Source of the DNA: UBA8828 sp964510855
Lineage (GTDB): Bacteria; Verrucomicrobiota; Verrucomicrobiia; Opitutales; UBA953
Reading direction: 5' to 3'
NCBI GenBank assembly: GCA_964510855.1
Contig: CAZEDB010000002.1
Coordinates: forward strand, 62,001-126,000
Length of the DNA stretch: 64,000 bases
Notes under the pieces: generated by a model
Told to the model about the DNA's origin: nothing
Seen by the model: the letters and a program-made list of their open reading frames with translations, nothing else
Databases searched by the model: none
Translations under genes and position numbers: made by a program
In this document: positions 8,707-16,345 of the stretch, piece by piece
Layout of the letters: every line of letters begins with the position of its first letter
Numbering within the stretch: position 1 is the first letter of the stretch

Positions 8707-10173
8707 TTAAGAAGATAAGTGGCTAAAGCGTCGGCGGGCATCATCCCAAAGTCGTTGCTGGGAGCGCTCAGGCTTAAAGGTCTTAAGCTTAAAGGAGCTA
8801 CGCACGATTTTCCTGAGAGCGGTTAAACCCTTAACCTTACCTAAGGCGTGAGCTTGAATCAGGAGATTGCCGGCTGCGGTAGCTTCGGTAGGGCCAGCGA
8901 CCACTTCGATGCCCAGGGCATTTGCAGTCGCTTGATTAAGTAGATCATTCTGAGATCCACCGCCTACAACATAGAGCTTCCGGACTTGGCGCTGGGTTAG
9001 CTTCTGGCCTGTAGCTAGTTCACGATGATAGAAGAGTGCAAGGGACTCTAAAATGCAGCGCGCAACCTCCCCAGGTTTACGAGGTACAGGTTGGCCCGTT
9101 TCCTGGCAGAAAGCTTGGATCTTCTTCAGCATATCACCTGGTGAGGCGAACCGTGGGTCATCCGGTAGGATTAAGCTGCGAAGAGCTGGCGCCCGACTCG
9201 CCAACTTAACGATTTGAGCATAATCGGAAGGCCCACCCTCAATCTCCCATTCGCGTCGGCATTCCTGTAAGATCCAAAGTCCAACCAGCACCTTCAAGAA
9301 GCGCGTGGTGCCGGCAAAGCCCGACTCATTGGTGTAGTTAGCAGCCTGTACCGCGGAATTGATGAGGGGTTGATCTAACTCAAAACCCAAGAGGGACCAC
9401 GTCCCAGAAGACAAATAGGCCCAATCCTTACCTGACTCAGCAGGCACTGCCGCCACTGCGCAGCCGGTGTCATGCGAACATGAAGCAATCACCCGGGTTT
9501 GTTCCATGCCTGCGACTCCCTTGAGATAACCGAGCGAGGTCCCTGAGCGTACCACGCGTGGGAAAAGATGGCGGGGAATTTTACAATCGCGGATGAGGCG
9601 TTTCGACCACTGACGTCGCAGGGGATTCCAAAGCTGCGTGGTGCTCGCAAGTGAGACTTCTGCGCGTGCAACACCGGAAAGTAACCAGTTAAAATAGTCT
9701 CCGATATTAAGAAAGTGATGGGCAGCTTGGAGGAGTTCAGGACGGTTCTTAACGTCATCCATGAGCTGATACAGGGTGTTAATACCCATGAACATCACGC
9801 CCGTTTCCTTAAAGATAACCTGTGCGGAAACCCGCCGAAGAGTTGCCGCAAAAGACTTGGCCGTACGGGCATCTCGGTAGTTGAAGGGCTGCGATACGAG
9901 AGGCGCATCGTTTCTACATAAAGCGTAGTCCACCCCCCAAGAGTCACAGCTTACCGAGGCGATGGGGCGTTTCTTCTCGGCGATTAAACGTAAGCCTTTT
10001 TGAATTTCGTGATAAAACCCGATAACATTCCAGCGCAGGGTGCCGGTGACTTCTGTCACCCCAGTAGGGAAGCGATGAACGACCTCCATCTTCAACTTAC
10101 CCTGGATCAGCGTGCCGAGAATCACTCGACCCGACTCAGCTCCAAGATCAATGGCAACGAGATGGAGGGACAT
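8707..10173 (-). CDS. rhaB: rhamnulokinase (FGGY family)
   Basis: 488 residues, normal for RhaB. FGGY carbohydrate kinases phosphorylate a ketose with ATP; here L-rhamnulose to L-rhamnulose 1-phosphate is expected, and L-fuculose is possible. Visible: the N-terminal phosphate-binding VAIDLGAESGRVILGTL, SVSCDSWGVDYAL with the catalytic Asp region, CSHDTGCAVAAVPA with the conserved Asp, YLSSGTWSLLGFEL, and the ATP-domain segment LYVVGGGSQNDLLNQATANA. The AESGR N-terminus and the SSGTWSLLG segment separate rhamnulokinase from xylulokinase and glycerol kinase. It sits between the stand-alone class II aldolase (5 bp) and the aldolase/dehydrogenase fusion (16 bp), clearly within one operon. Confidence 0.93.
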   Translation of the reverse strand: MSLHLVAIDLGAESGRVILGTLIQGKLKMEVVHRFPTGVTEVTGTLRWNVIGFYHEIQKGLRLIAEKKRPIASVSCDSWGVDYALCRNDAPLVSQPFNYRDARTAKSFAATLRRVSAQVIFKETGVMFMGINTLYQLMDDVKNRPELLQAAHHFLNIGDYFNWLLSGVARAEVSLASTTQLWNPLRRQWSKRLIRDCKIPRHLFPRVVRSGTSLGYLKGVAGMEQTRVIASCSHDTGCAVAAVPAESGKDWAYLSSGTWSLLGFELDQPLINSAVQAANYTNESGFAGTTRFLKVLVGLWILQECRREWEIEGGPSDYAQIVKLASRAPALRSLILPDDPRFASPGDMLKKIQAFCQETGQPVPRKPGEVARCILESLALFYHRELATGQKLTQRQVRKLYVVGGGSQNDLLNQATANALGIEVVAGPTEATAAGNLLIQAHALGKVKGLTALRKIVRSSFKLKTFKPERSQQRLWDDARRRFSHLSS

Positions 10174-10178
10174 CGCAC

Positions 10179-10940
10179 TTAAAGGTTCAGCATCTTTTGC
10201 CGGTAGTGTTCATCGGGTCTTCCGGCGATGCGCTCAACTTGTTCAGAAGTCATTAAGTCCACACCTCCCAGGAGATGCGCCCCGTAATGAATCTCGGCCG
10301 CTTTTTCAGCCATCAGGAGCGATGCGAGAACGGCAGTAGGATTAGAACCGACTGCAATGATACCATGGCTCTTGAGCAGAATTACCCGAGGGGGACGACC
10401 TGTGCGACGGACAAAATCAAGGGTCTCTTTACGCACCCCTTGAGCCAGCGCTAAACCAGGATCAAGATAAGGTACGAATACCGATTCGGTGCCGCAACAA
10501 ACCACCTCGTCGGGGAAGGTGCGCCGACGGGCAAAGGTCTCTGCCTGAGCTGAGCACAAGATGCGATTAACCGCGAGGGCGTGACAATGTCCCACCGCGT
10601 TCACACCTGGGAGGGTCAAGAGCCAAGCATGAAAAAGGGCCTCGACCGAAGGCTTCTTGTGCGTGGGGTCCACTCGCGCATCCATCAGCGCTTGGTCAAC
10701 CTCAGCGTCGGCCATACCCTTGCTATCGAGCAGGGGAAGCAGTCGATCAAAGCGACAGGTGGCAAGCCCGGCCTCGGTTAAGGTGCCAAGATTAGATCCA
10801 GAAGCCTTAACCGCAAAGGTATCGGCATCAAGGCGGAGCGAGGTGTTGCCTTCGCCTAGAATAGCCATGCGACGGTCATCTCTTCCAATCTCATGCGAGA
10901 GACGAAGAAGGTCTGAAATAAGGGATGCTTTGGGATTCAT
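10179..10940 (-). CDS. class II aldolase/adducin family protein (deoxyhexulose-phosphate aldolase-like)
   Basis: 253 residues from ATG 10940; the frame extends upstream, but this start gives MNPKASLISDLLRLSHEIGR and leaves a 7-base space after the isomerase gene. Class II aldolase signatures are ILGEGNTSLRLD, FAVKASGSNLGTL, the zinc-binding pair in GHCHALAVNRI and the third ligand in LKSHGIIAVG. E. coli FucA is shorter, about 215 residues. The family cleaves sugar 1-phosphates with zinc, but some members are epimerases or decarboxylases, so fuculose-phosphate aldolase is an inference from the operon. It is the second class II aldolase domain of the operon, suggesting either two substrates (rhamnulose-P and fuculose-P) or a non-aldolase role. 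Confidence 0.82.
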   Translation of the reverse strand: MNPKASLISDLLRLSHEIGRDDRRMAILGEGNTSLRLDADTFAVKASGSNLGTLTEAGLATCRFDRLLPLLDSKGMADAEVDQALMDARVDPTHKKPSVEALFHAWLLTLPGVNAVGHCHALAVNRILCSAQAETFARRRTFPDEVVCCGTESVFVPYLDPGLALAQGVRKETLDFVRRTGRPPRVILLKSHGIIAVGSNPTAVLASLLMAEKAAEIHYGAHLLGGVDLMTSEQVERIAGRPDEHYRQKMLNL

Positions 10941-10947
10941 AATGAGA

Positions 10948-12573
10948 TTAGATTTCGCCGCAGACGGTAACGTCCATGCCGAGCTCACGCATGGCTGCAG
11001 CCTTAACGGCCAGAGCCTTTAACGCTGCCGCACGATTGGGTGCATAGGCCACTTGGATGTGATTGGATTTATGCCGTGCCATCATTTGATCTCGGGTAAT
11101 ACCCGGTAAGACCACATGCATAATCGGCCACTGAGGCGTTGAGAGACGCCAGCGTTCTTCCGTCTCGGCTTTAGGTAGCTCAACCACTTCGCCTAAACCG
11201 GTATCGAAACGGAGTTTGCCGCCTTCAACAAAGACTCGAGACCAGACAATCCAACCTGGCTTGGAGACACCTTTGACCGTACCTCCGCCGAGACGGAAGT
11301 ACATGGCAGGTTGGCGCTCAGAAACAGTGCCGCGGTAGCCCTTGATAAAGTGCGCAGGCGGGGCTGCACCCGAAATCAGGAAGACCCAGACGTAAGCATC
11401 GAGCCACTTCTTGCCCGACTGGCCGCGATAGTGACGTCCCCAACGCAAGTCATGCAGGGTATTCTCAGGTTCAAAGCCCAAGGACTTCCAAATCTGGTAG
11501 GTGACCAACCCATCGAGACCCGCACATTCGTCCACTTCATTGAAGTGGGGCAGGGCATCACCCGCGTAAAGTTGCTTGCCCGTACGCTCGTGGAAAACGG
11601 GCGGTCGGTCCCGATTGTTTAAAAGTCCCTCCACGAGATCGGAGGCAGGGGTTAAGTCCTTCAGCCCTTGCTGGTACTGAATACCGATAGTGGCACAGCC
11701 GAACTCATCGGCTAAGCGTACCGCAGCGATATACATTTTGAGCTGGGTAAGGGTTTGGGCGCGGGTCAAATCCGTGCGCTCGTTTTTCCCCCAAGCGAAA
11801 CGCATACCTTTACGCTGCAGCCATTTTAATGCGGTAGCCGCTTCGGCGTCCTTAACTGTGAGCATTTTTGCGTAGAGGGTAGACTGGCTTAACCGCTCTT
11901 TAAAAATACCCGTAGGGTGAAGCAGTTCATCGGGGATGATGGCGTTATACATTCCCATACAGCCTTCATCGAAAACGCCCATGATGGCCTTGTGACTTCG
12001 GAAAGCTTTAGCCCAATTGGCACCTTGCTTAAGACTCGCGGCAGGTAGCCGGGCTTTATTTAAAGCGCGAGCCTGTGGGGTAGGGTGGGTCAACTTACCC
12101 TTACTCAGCCAAGTGCGTAGACCTGAGAGGAAAACCTTATCGGTAAAGTCTTCACTCCAGAGACTGGAATAGGCTACGCCGGCCTTGGTTAAGGAACCGT
12201 TGAGATTGAGCATGCCCACCAAGCCTGGCCAAACCCCAGACCAATTGGCCACGGTCAGGATGGGGCCACGGTGCGTAGCAAGGCCATGTAAAATGTGGTG
12301 TGAGTATTGCCAGACGGCTTCAGCAACAATCAATGGGGCATCGGCAGGGATTTTACGGAAGACTTCCATGCCGTATTTCTGAGAATCAATAAAGCTGTGG
12401 CCGACTTCTTTACGGAAGCCGTGGGCGCGAACAACCTTACAGCCTTCGGCTGCTAGGACTTTTTTCAAACGTGCCTCCATCGCCAGTTGTTCGACTTCAC
12501 ACTTTTGATTAGCAGTGGCTCGGAGATCGCCGTTGGCGATGAGATACACGGTCTTACTCTTAGGGGTGCTCAT
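10948..12573 (-). CDS. L-fucose isomerase-related sugar isomerase
   Basis: 541 residues. The sequence resembles the L-fucose/L-arabinose isomerase superfamily: an N-terminal Rossmann-like part (VYLIANGDLRATANQKC), a central TVANWSGVWPGLVGMLN, VYSSLW-like segments, and a metal-site region with FHERTGKQLYAGDALPHFNE, supplying Glu and Asp, followed by ECAGLDGLVTYQIW. The C-terminal ARHKSNHIQVAYAPNRA carries the late histidine expected near the active site. Members interconvert aldo- and ketodeoxyhexoses with Mn2+. It is shorter than E. coli FucI (591). The operon context (kinase and two aldolases) implies it supplies the ketose, L-rhamnulose and/or L-fuculose, replacing a separate RhaA, which is not seen here. 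Substrate preference cannot be decided from sequence alone. Confidence 0.82.
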   Translation of the reverse strand: MSTPKSKTVYLIANGDLRATANQKCEVEQLAMEARLKKVLAAEGCKVVRAHGFRKEVGHSFIDSQKYGMEVFRKIPADAPLIVAEAVWQYSHHILHGLATHRGPILTVANWSGVWPGLVGMLNLNGSLTKAGVAYSSLWSEDFTDKVFLSGLRTWLSKGKLTHPTPQARALNKARLPAASLKQGANWAKAFRSHKAIMGVFDEGCMGMYNAIIPDELLHPTGIFKERLSQSTLYAKMLTVKDAEAATALKWLQRKGMRFAWGKNERTDLTRAQTLTQLKMYIAAVRLADEFGCATIGIQYQQGLKDLTPASDLVEGLLNNRDRPPVFHERTGKQLYAGDALPHFNEVDECAGLDGLVTYQIWKSLGFEPENTLHDLRWGRHYRGQSGKKWLDAYVWVFLISGAAPPAHFIKGYRGTVSERQPAMYFRLGGGTVKGVSKPGWIVWSRVFVEGGKLRFDTGLGEVVELPKAETEERWRLSTPQWPIMHVVLPGITRDQMMARHKSNHIQVAYAPNRAAALKALAVKAAAMRELGMDVTVCGEI

Positions 12574-12587
12574 AGTAGGAAGGTTGG

Positions 12588-13364
12588 TTAAAGAGGAAGG
12601 AGACGACAGTTGCCGAGCGGGATACGGGCACGGCGAAGCTCAGCGGCAGTTGCATCGGTAAGTAGGTGAAACCCATCTAAGGTAGGTGCAACCCGGACGG
12701 GACCGCCGCAGCCGATTTTTGCACGCGTTAGACAGAGAACCACATGCTCACTAATTTCGAGTAAAGCATGTGCGACAGCGACAATATCATCCTGGGAATT
12801 ATGCAGCCCAGCCGCATCAACACCCTCGGCTCCGACAAAGCTCCAATCGAACTTCCAACCTCGCAGGGCCTTGGCAGCACGAGGACCAGCGACCATTTGC
12901 TGGCGACCTAGGTAAACACCCCCGGGAATATGAACCTCTACATCGGGCAAAGCCGATAAGACTTGGGCAGCCGCCACACTAGGGGTAACGACCCTAAGCC
13001 GTTCGACACCTCGACTTACGAGAGACTCTGCGACCGCTAGAGGGGTTGAGCCGGCATCAATATAGATGGTGGAACCCGCTTGGACTAGAGTTGCAGCCGC
13101 AACCCCCAACGCTTGCTTAGCCACGGCATCTTGAGCGCGGCGTTCATCCACTGGTGCAAAACGAAGATTAAAATCGGTCAAGGCCCCGCCTCGTGTCCGA
13201 GTTAAACGTCGGCGAGCCGCAAGCTCGACTAAGTCGCGACGTACCGTAGCTTCAGAAATATGGAAGCGGTTGGAGATTGTTTGCACCGGAAGGTAACCTT
13301 GCAGATCGAGCAGGCGCGCGATGGATTCGCGACGAGCTTCAACCACAGCACGGGGTACCTTCAT
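12588..13364 (-). CDS. DeoR/GlpR-family transcriptional regulator
   Basis: 258 residues from ATG 13364, giving MKVPRAVVEARRESIARLLD; upstream in-frame codons belong to the control region. Residues about 10-60 are the DeoR winged helix-turn-helix with LQGYLPVQTISNRFHISEAT followed by VRRDLVEL and RTRGGAL. Residues 85-240 are the sugar-phosphate-sensing DeoRC domain with IYIDAGSTPLAVAE, VVTPSVAAAQVL and FVGAEGVDAAGLHN. DeoR proteins usually repress sugar operons and are released by a phosphorylated sugar. It is the first gene of the deoxyhexose operon, 14 bp before the isomerase gene, so it probably controls its own transcription and the four catabolic genes. Repeats just upstream may be its operators. 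Confidence 0.93.
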   Translation of the reverse strand: MKVPRAVVEARRESIARLLDLQGYLPVQTISNRFHISEATVRRDLVELAARRRLTRTRGGALTDFNLRFAPVDERRAQDAVAKQALGVAAATLVQAGSTIYIDAGSTPLAVAESLVSRGVERLRVVTPSVAAAQVLSALPDVEVHIPGGVYLGRQQMVAGPRAAKALRGWKFDWSFVGAEGVDAAGLHNSQDDIVAVAHALLEISEHVVLCLTRAKIGCGGPVRVAPTLDGFHLLTDATAAELRRARIPLGNCRLLPL

Positions 13365-13380
13365 GGACCAAACCGTAGCC

Positions 13381-13467
13381 AGCGTTATGAGCGTTATCAA
13401 TCATTAAGACCTTTCGGCTAGGCCTTATTTGTCGCACAATATACATTATGTCTAATCAATACATTAT
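13381..13467. promoter_or_regulatory. control region with two pairs of direct repeats, possible DeoR-type operators
   Basis: In the space between the divergent regulator and amidase genes, GCGTTAT occurs twice at 13382-13388 and 13391-13397 (period 9). ATACATTAT occurs twice at 13441-13449 and 13459-13467 (period 18). The first pair lies just upstream of the regulator start. Direct repeats upstream of a DeoR-family gene are the usual form of its operator, but binding here is inferred and no clear -35/-10 pair could be assigned. Confidence 0.4.
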
Positions 13468-13558
13468 CAGTATTTATAAAGCTTTTGTGGCGCTAATGCA
13501 TCCATCCAGCCTCCATCCTTGCCCCCTGCCGGGATTCATGAAACCTGCAGGAATCTTC

Positions 13559-14344
13559 ATGAGCCCTCGCATTGTTGTCTTAGGACTTGGCTTAAGCCTT
13601 CTGCTCGGGGGTTGTGCCAGTGAGCCTGTAGCTGAAGAGCCCGGCAGTGGCATTAACTGGGTGAGCGAACCCCGCACCCTTCCGGTGCGCGCCATCGTCA
13701 TCCATCACACCGCGTCGGATACGCCCTCGTCGCTCAAAATTTTGTCAGGTCTCGAGTCCAAGAGTCGTGTCAGTTGCCATTTCTTGATCACCGACGAGCC
13801 TGAGGTTAGAACACTACCCCTGGTTCCTGAGTCTCGCATCGCCTATCATGCGGGCGAAAGTTACTGGCTGGGTGTCTCAGGTCTGAACGCCACCACTCTG
13901 GGGATTGAAATCGTCAACTTAGATGGCAACAAGCATGCCTATTCAGAGGCTCAAGTCACAGCCGTTGTTCAACTGATTAAGGAACTGATAGTACGACATA
14001 ACTTACGTAGCACAGATATCCTTGCGCACTCGGACATTTCTCCAGGACGGAAAATTGATCCCGGCAGCAACTTCCCTTGGGAGCGTCTCTACCGTCAGCA
14101 CGGCTTGGGCGACTGGCCCGATGATGAAACCGTGGCCGCCCTGCTTCCCAGCCAACCCCCTTCTCGCCGTCAGCTCGCTGCCCTGCTTCGCCTTAAGGGT
14201 TATCAGGTTAAGGATGCCGATGCCGACACCCTGCGCACCGTGGTCTCTGCCTTTCAACGTCGATATCGCCCAAGCAAGGTCGACGGTGTAGCAGACGCTG
14301 AGACGGTGGCACGTCTGCGAGCCCTCCTCACACCCCGTCGATAA
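13559..14344 (+). CDS. N-acetylmuramoyl-L-alanine amidase lipoprotein (amidase_2 plus peptidoglycan-binding domain)
   Basis: 261 residues from ATG 13559, chosen because an AGGA ribosome site lies six bases upstream and the product begins with a lipoprotein signal peptide whose lipobox ends at Cys19 (LLLGGC). The same frame is open upstream to 13448. Residues about 40-175 form the amidase_2 fold: IVIHHTASDTP with the first zinc His, SCHFLITDEP, AYHAGES, TLGIEIVN, and AHSDISPGRKIDPG with the last zinc ligands. Residues 195-260 are a peptidoglycan-binding repeat (AALLRLKGYQV, VVSAFQRRYRP). It probably acts at the outer membrane on wall fragments, in the manner of AmiD. It is divergent from the deoxyhexose operon and 5 bp before the DUF5069 gene. 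Confidence 0.88.
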   Translation: MSPRIVVLGLGLSLLLGGCASEPVAEEPGSGINWVSEPRTLPVRAIVIHHTASDTPSSLKILSGLESKSRVSCHFLITDEPEVRTLPLVPESRIAYHAGESYWLGVSGLNATTLGIEIVNLDGNKHAYSEAQVTAVVQLIKELIVRHNLRSTDILAHSDISPGRKIDPGSNFPWERLYRQHGLGDWPDDETVAALLPSQPPSRRQLAALLRLKGYQVKDADADTLRTVVSAFQRRYRPSKVDGVADAETVARLRALLTPRR

Positions 14345-14349
14345 GTGTT

Positions 14350-14775
14350 ATGCCCTGCCCTGTTCCAGGATTACGCAGCCCTTTTGTTAGCGTAAGAGGG
14401 CTGGTTCACTTTCCACGGCTCTTAGATAAGGCTCGTCTCTATGCCGCGGGTAAATTGCCCGAGGATTATCATGCCGCATTAGGCAAAGGCTTTGATCGCC
14501 GAGTTTGCGAAGCTCTTGGGGTGGCTTATAAAGATTTAGCTGACGCTGCGGTTAACCGTCCGGAAGCATCAGATCTTGAACTTTTAGTTTGGGCTGAAGC
14601 CCAAGGTCGGGCCTTGAGTCCAGGTGACACGGAAGTTCTTTCTGGCTACTTGGCTAAGCGTGGTTGGCGCGACGATGCTACGGAAACCTTTTTGGCACGA
14701 CGCGCCAGCATGGGAGCTCCCAACACTCTGCTCACCTATTTTGAGTTAATTGATTGGGATGAAGCGCGGTCCTAA
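14350..14775 (+). CDS. DUF5069 family protein
   Basis: 141 residues. The opening PGLRSPFVSVRGLVHFPRLL, then DKARLYAAGKLPEDYH, GKGFDRRVCEALG and the acidic ASDLELLVWAEAQ are the hallmark of DUF5069, a small soluble family of unknown function frequent in Verrucomicrobiota, Planctomycetota and relatives. No catalytic residues are established, and no signal peptide or membrane helix is present. It starts 5 bases after the amidase stop and may be co-transcribed with it. It lies tail-to-tail with murJ, 3 bases away. The family call is firm; the role is unknown. Confidence 0.85.
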   Translation: MPCPVPGLRSPFVSVRGLVHFPRLLDKARLYAAGKLPEDYHAALGKGFDRRVCEALGVAYKDLADAAVNRPEASDLELLVWAEAQGRALSPGDTEVLSGYLAKRGWRDDATETFLARRASMGAPNTLLTYFELIDWDEARS

Positions 14776-14778
14776 AGC

Positions 14779-16341
14779 TTAACCTTTACGACGGAAAAAG
14801 GTTCTAAGCAGGTCGCGTTCAGGGTAACCAAACTGATCGAGTATCCAGGCGTAGATTCCGCCTGCTAGCAGTGCGGCACCACCCATAGATAAGAAAAGAA
14901 TCCAGCCGGTACCGAGAGCGCCAAAGAATTGATTATAGAGGTACTGTTGCGCATGATAAGCAACCGCGGCTAAAACCAAGGAGCCGAAGATCACTTGCAG
15001 GATGGGTTTGGTTAGAGGTTCACTAACGAAAGCCGGCTCGGTCCGTCCTACCTCAAAACGCAGCACGCCATATTGCCAAATAGCTGCGCCAAGGTTGGCT
15101 ATGGCTAAGCCTTCAACTCCCAAGCGGGAGCCCAAGATGATTGAGAGCACCGCATTCACACCGAGAGCATGGATAGCGGCACGGAGCGTTAGGTCCGCTC
15201 GCCCCATCACCGTCAAGGCCCGAGTAGCCAAAGAGGAAAGCGCGTAAAACGGCATGGAGGCCGCAAATAAGACGAGCAAGGGCGCGCTCGCTTCGGTGTC
15301 CGCGCCGGTGAACCGGCCATACTCAAACAGCAACCTGAGGATCGGCAGTGAGAGAACGGCGAGGCCGAAGGCAGCCGCTACATTAATGGCAAGAATCAGC
15401 CGAACCCCACGAGCGTAATTCCGCCCCAGGGAGACAGGGTCGTCTTGTGCCTTAGCCAATGCGAGCGCAGGAAAAATAACTGCGGCGATAGACACGGAGA
15501 AAAGTCCAATCGGGAGCTCCGTTACTCGATTAGCCACGTAGTAATGCGTCAGAGCGGCATCATCAACGCCAAAGGCCAGGAGACGAGAGATAATAAGATT
15601 GAGTTGTAGCACACCCGCCCCCAGCAGTGCGGGAATAAACGTTGCACGCAGGGTCGACCAAGCCACGGCATCGGGCTGCTTGGGGGCTGACTTCCAACCC
15701 AACTGACGAAGCCCTAGGAGCGGCAGGATGAGTTGCAGGGCTCCTCCGAGTACGGTGGCGGCGCAAAGCAGTCGTGCTTGAGCAACTAAATCGGAGGGAA
15801 ACAACCAAGGACCTAAACCCGCGAGGGCGGCAATCATGCAAAGGTTGAGACAGCTTGCCGCAATTTCGCCGAGACCGAAACGCCCGAACAGTTGCGCCGC
15901 AGAGGTCACCAAAGCTGCCGCACAAATGAGTGGAAGGTAAGGAAGCGTCCAAACCGTCAACTCCGCAGCCAGCGACATGCGGGTATCTTCGAGCCATAGC
16001 GAAAGGCCAAGGGCCAGACCCATACCGAGGGTCATAATACCCAGCATCCATGGCAAGGTGCGGGCAAGTACGTGATTGAGGAAGGCAAAGGCGGCGGGTT
16101 TACCTTCACGCTCAAGTTTTCCGGCTAAGGGAGGAATAAGTGCGGAAGCTAAGGCACCTTCACCTAACAATCTTCGAAAAAGGTTAGGAATCTGAAAGGC
16201 GAGCAAGAAGGCCGAAGCTACCGCACCCGCTCCAAAGGTTGCGGTTAAAAGTTGGTCACGAATTAGACCCAGTATCCGTGAAAGCATCGTCCACGAGGCG
16301 GTCTTCGCCATGTTCCGATACTGTCGTGCCTGTTCGGCCAT
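14779..16341 (-). CDS. murJ: lipid II flippase MurJ
   Basis: 520 residues from ATG 16341, 4 bases after hisS ends; a longer frame overlaps hisS and is not preferred. MurJ (MviN) is a MOP-superfamily inner-membrane flippase, normally with about 14 helices, that moves lipid II to the periplasm for peptidoglycan synthesis. Seen: the conserved N-terminal ASWTMLSRILGLIRDQLL, the AFQIPNLFRRLLGEGAL segment, FIPALLGAGVLQLNLIISRL in helix 7, and ALTHYYVANRVTELPIGLF, all characteristic of MurJ. Hydrophobic helices run along the whole length. Together with uppP, mreBCD and mrdA it makes the window rich in wall-growth genes. It is the last gene of the minus-strand run trpB-yicC-HU-hisS-murJ. Confidence 0.94.
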   Translation of the reverse strand: MAEQARQYRNMAKTASWTMLSRILGLIRDQLLTATFGAGAVASAFLLAFQIPNLFRRLLGEGALASALIPPLAGKLEREGKPAAFAFLNHVLARTLPWMLGIMTLGMGLALGLSLWLEDTRMSLAAELTVWTLPYLPLICAAALVTSAAQLFGRFGLGEIAASCLNLCMIAALAGLGPWLFPSDLVAQARLLCAATVLGGALQLILPLLGLRQLGWKSAPKQPDAVAWSTLRATFIPALLGAGVLQLNLIISRLLAFGVDDAALTHYYVANRVTELPIGLFSVSIAAVIFPALALAKAQDDPVSLGRNYARGVRLILAINVAAAFGLAVLSLPILRLLFEYGRFTGADTEASAPLLVLFAASMPFYALSSLATRALTVMGRADLTLRAAIHALGVNAVLSIILGSRLGVEGLAIANLGAAIWQYGVLRFEVGRTEPAFVSEPLTKPILQVIFGSLVLAAVAYHAQQYLYNQFFGALGTGWILFLSMGGAALLAGGIYAWILDQFGYPERDLLRTFFRRKG

Positions 16342-16345
16342 CGCC

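Noticed and set aside
6498..13364. Bacterial microcompartment locus for fucose/rhamnose
   Set aside because: No shell-protein (BMC) gene, encapsulation peptide or vertex gene was seen in or beside the operon.
13448..13558. Longer amidase start at 13448
   Set aside because: The extra residues precede a clear AGGA site and a lipoprotein signal at 13559, and they would hide the lipobox.
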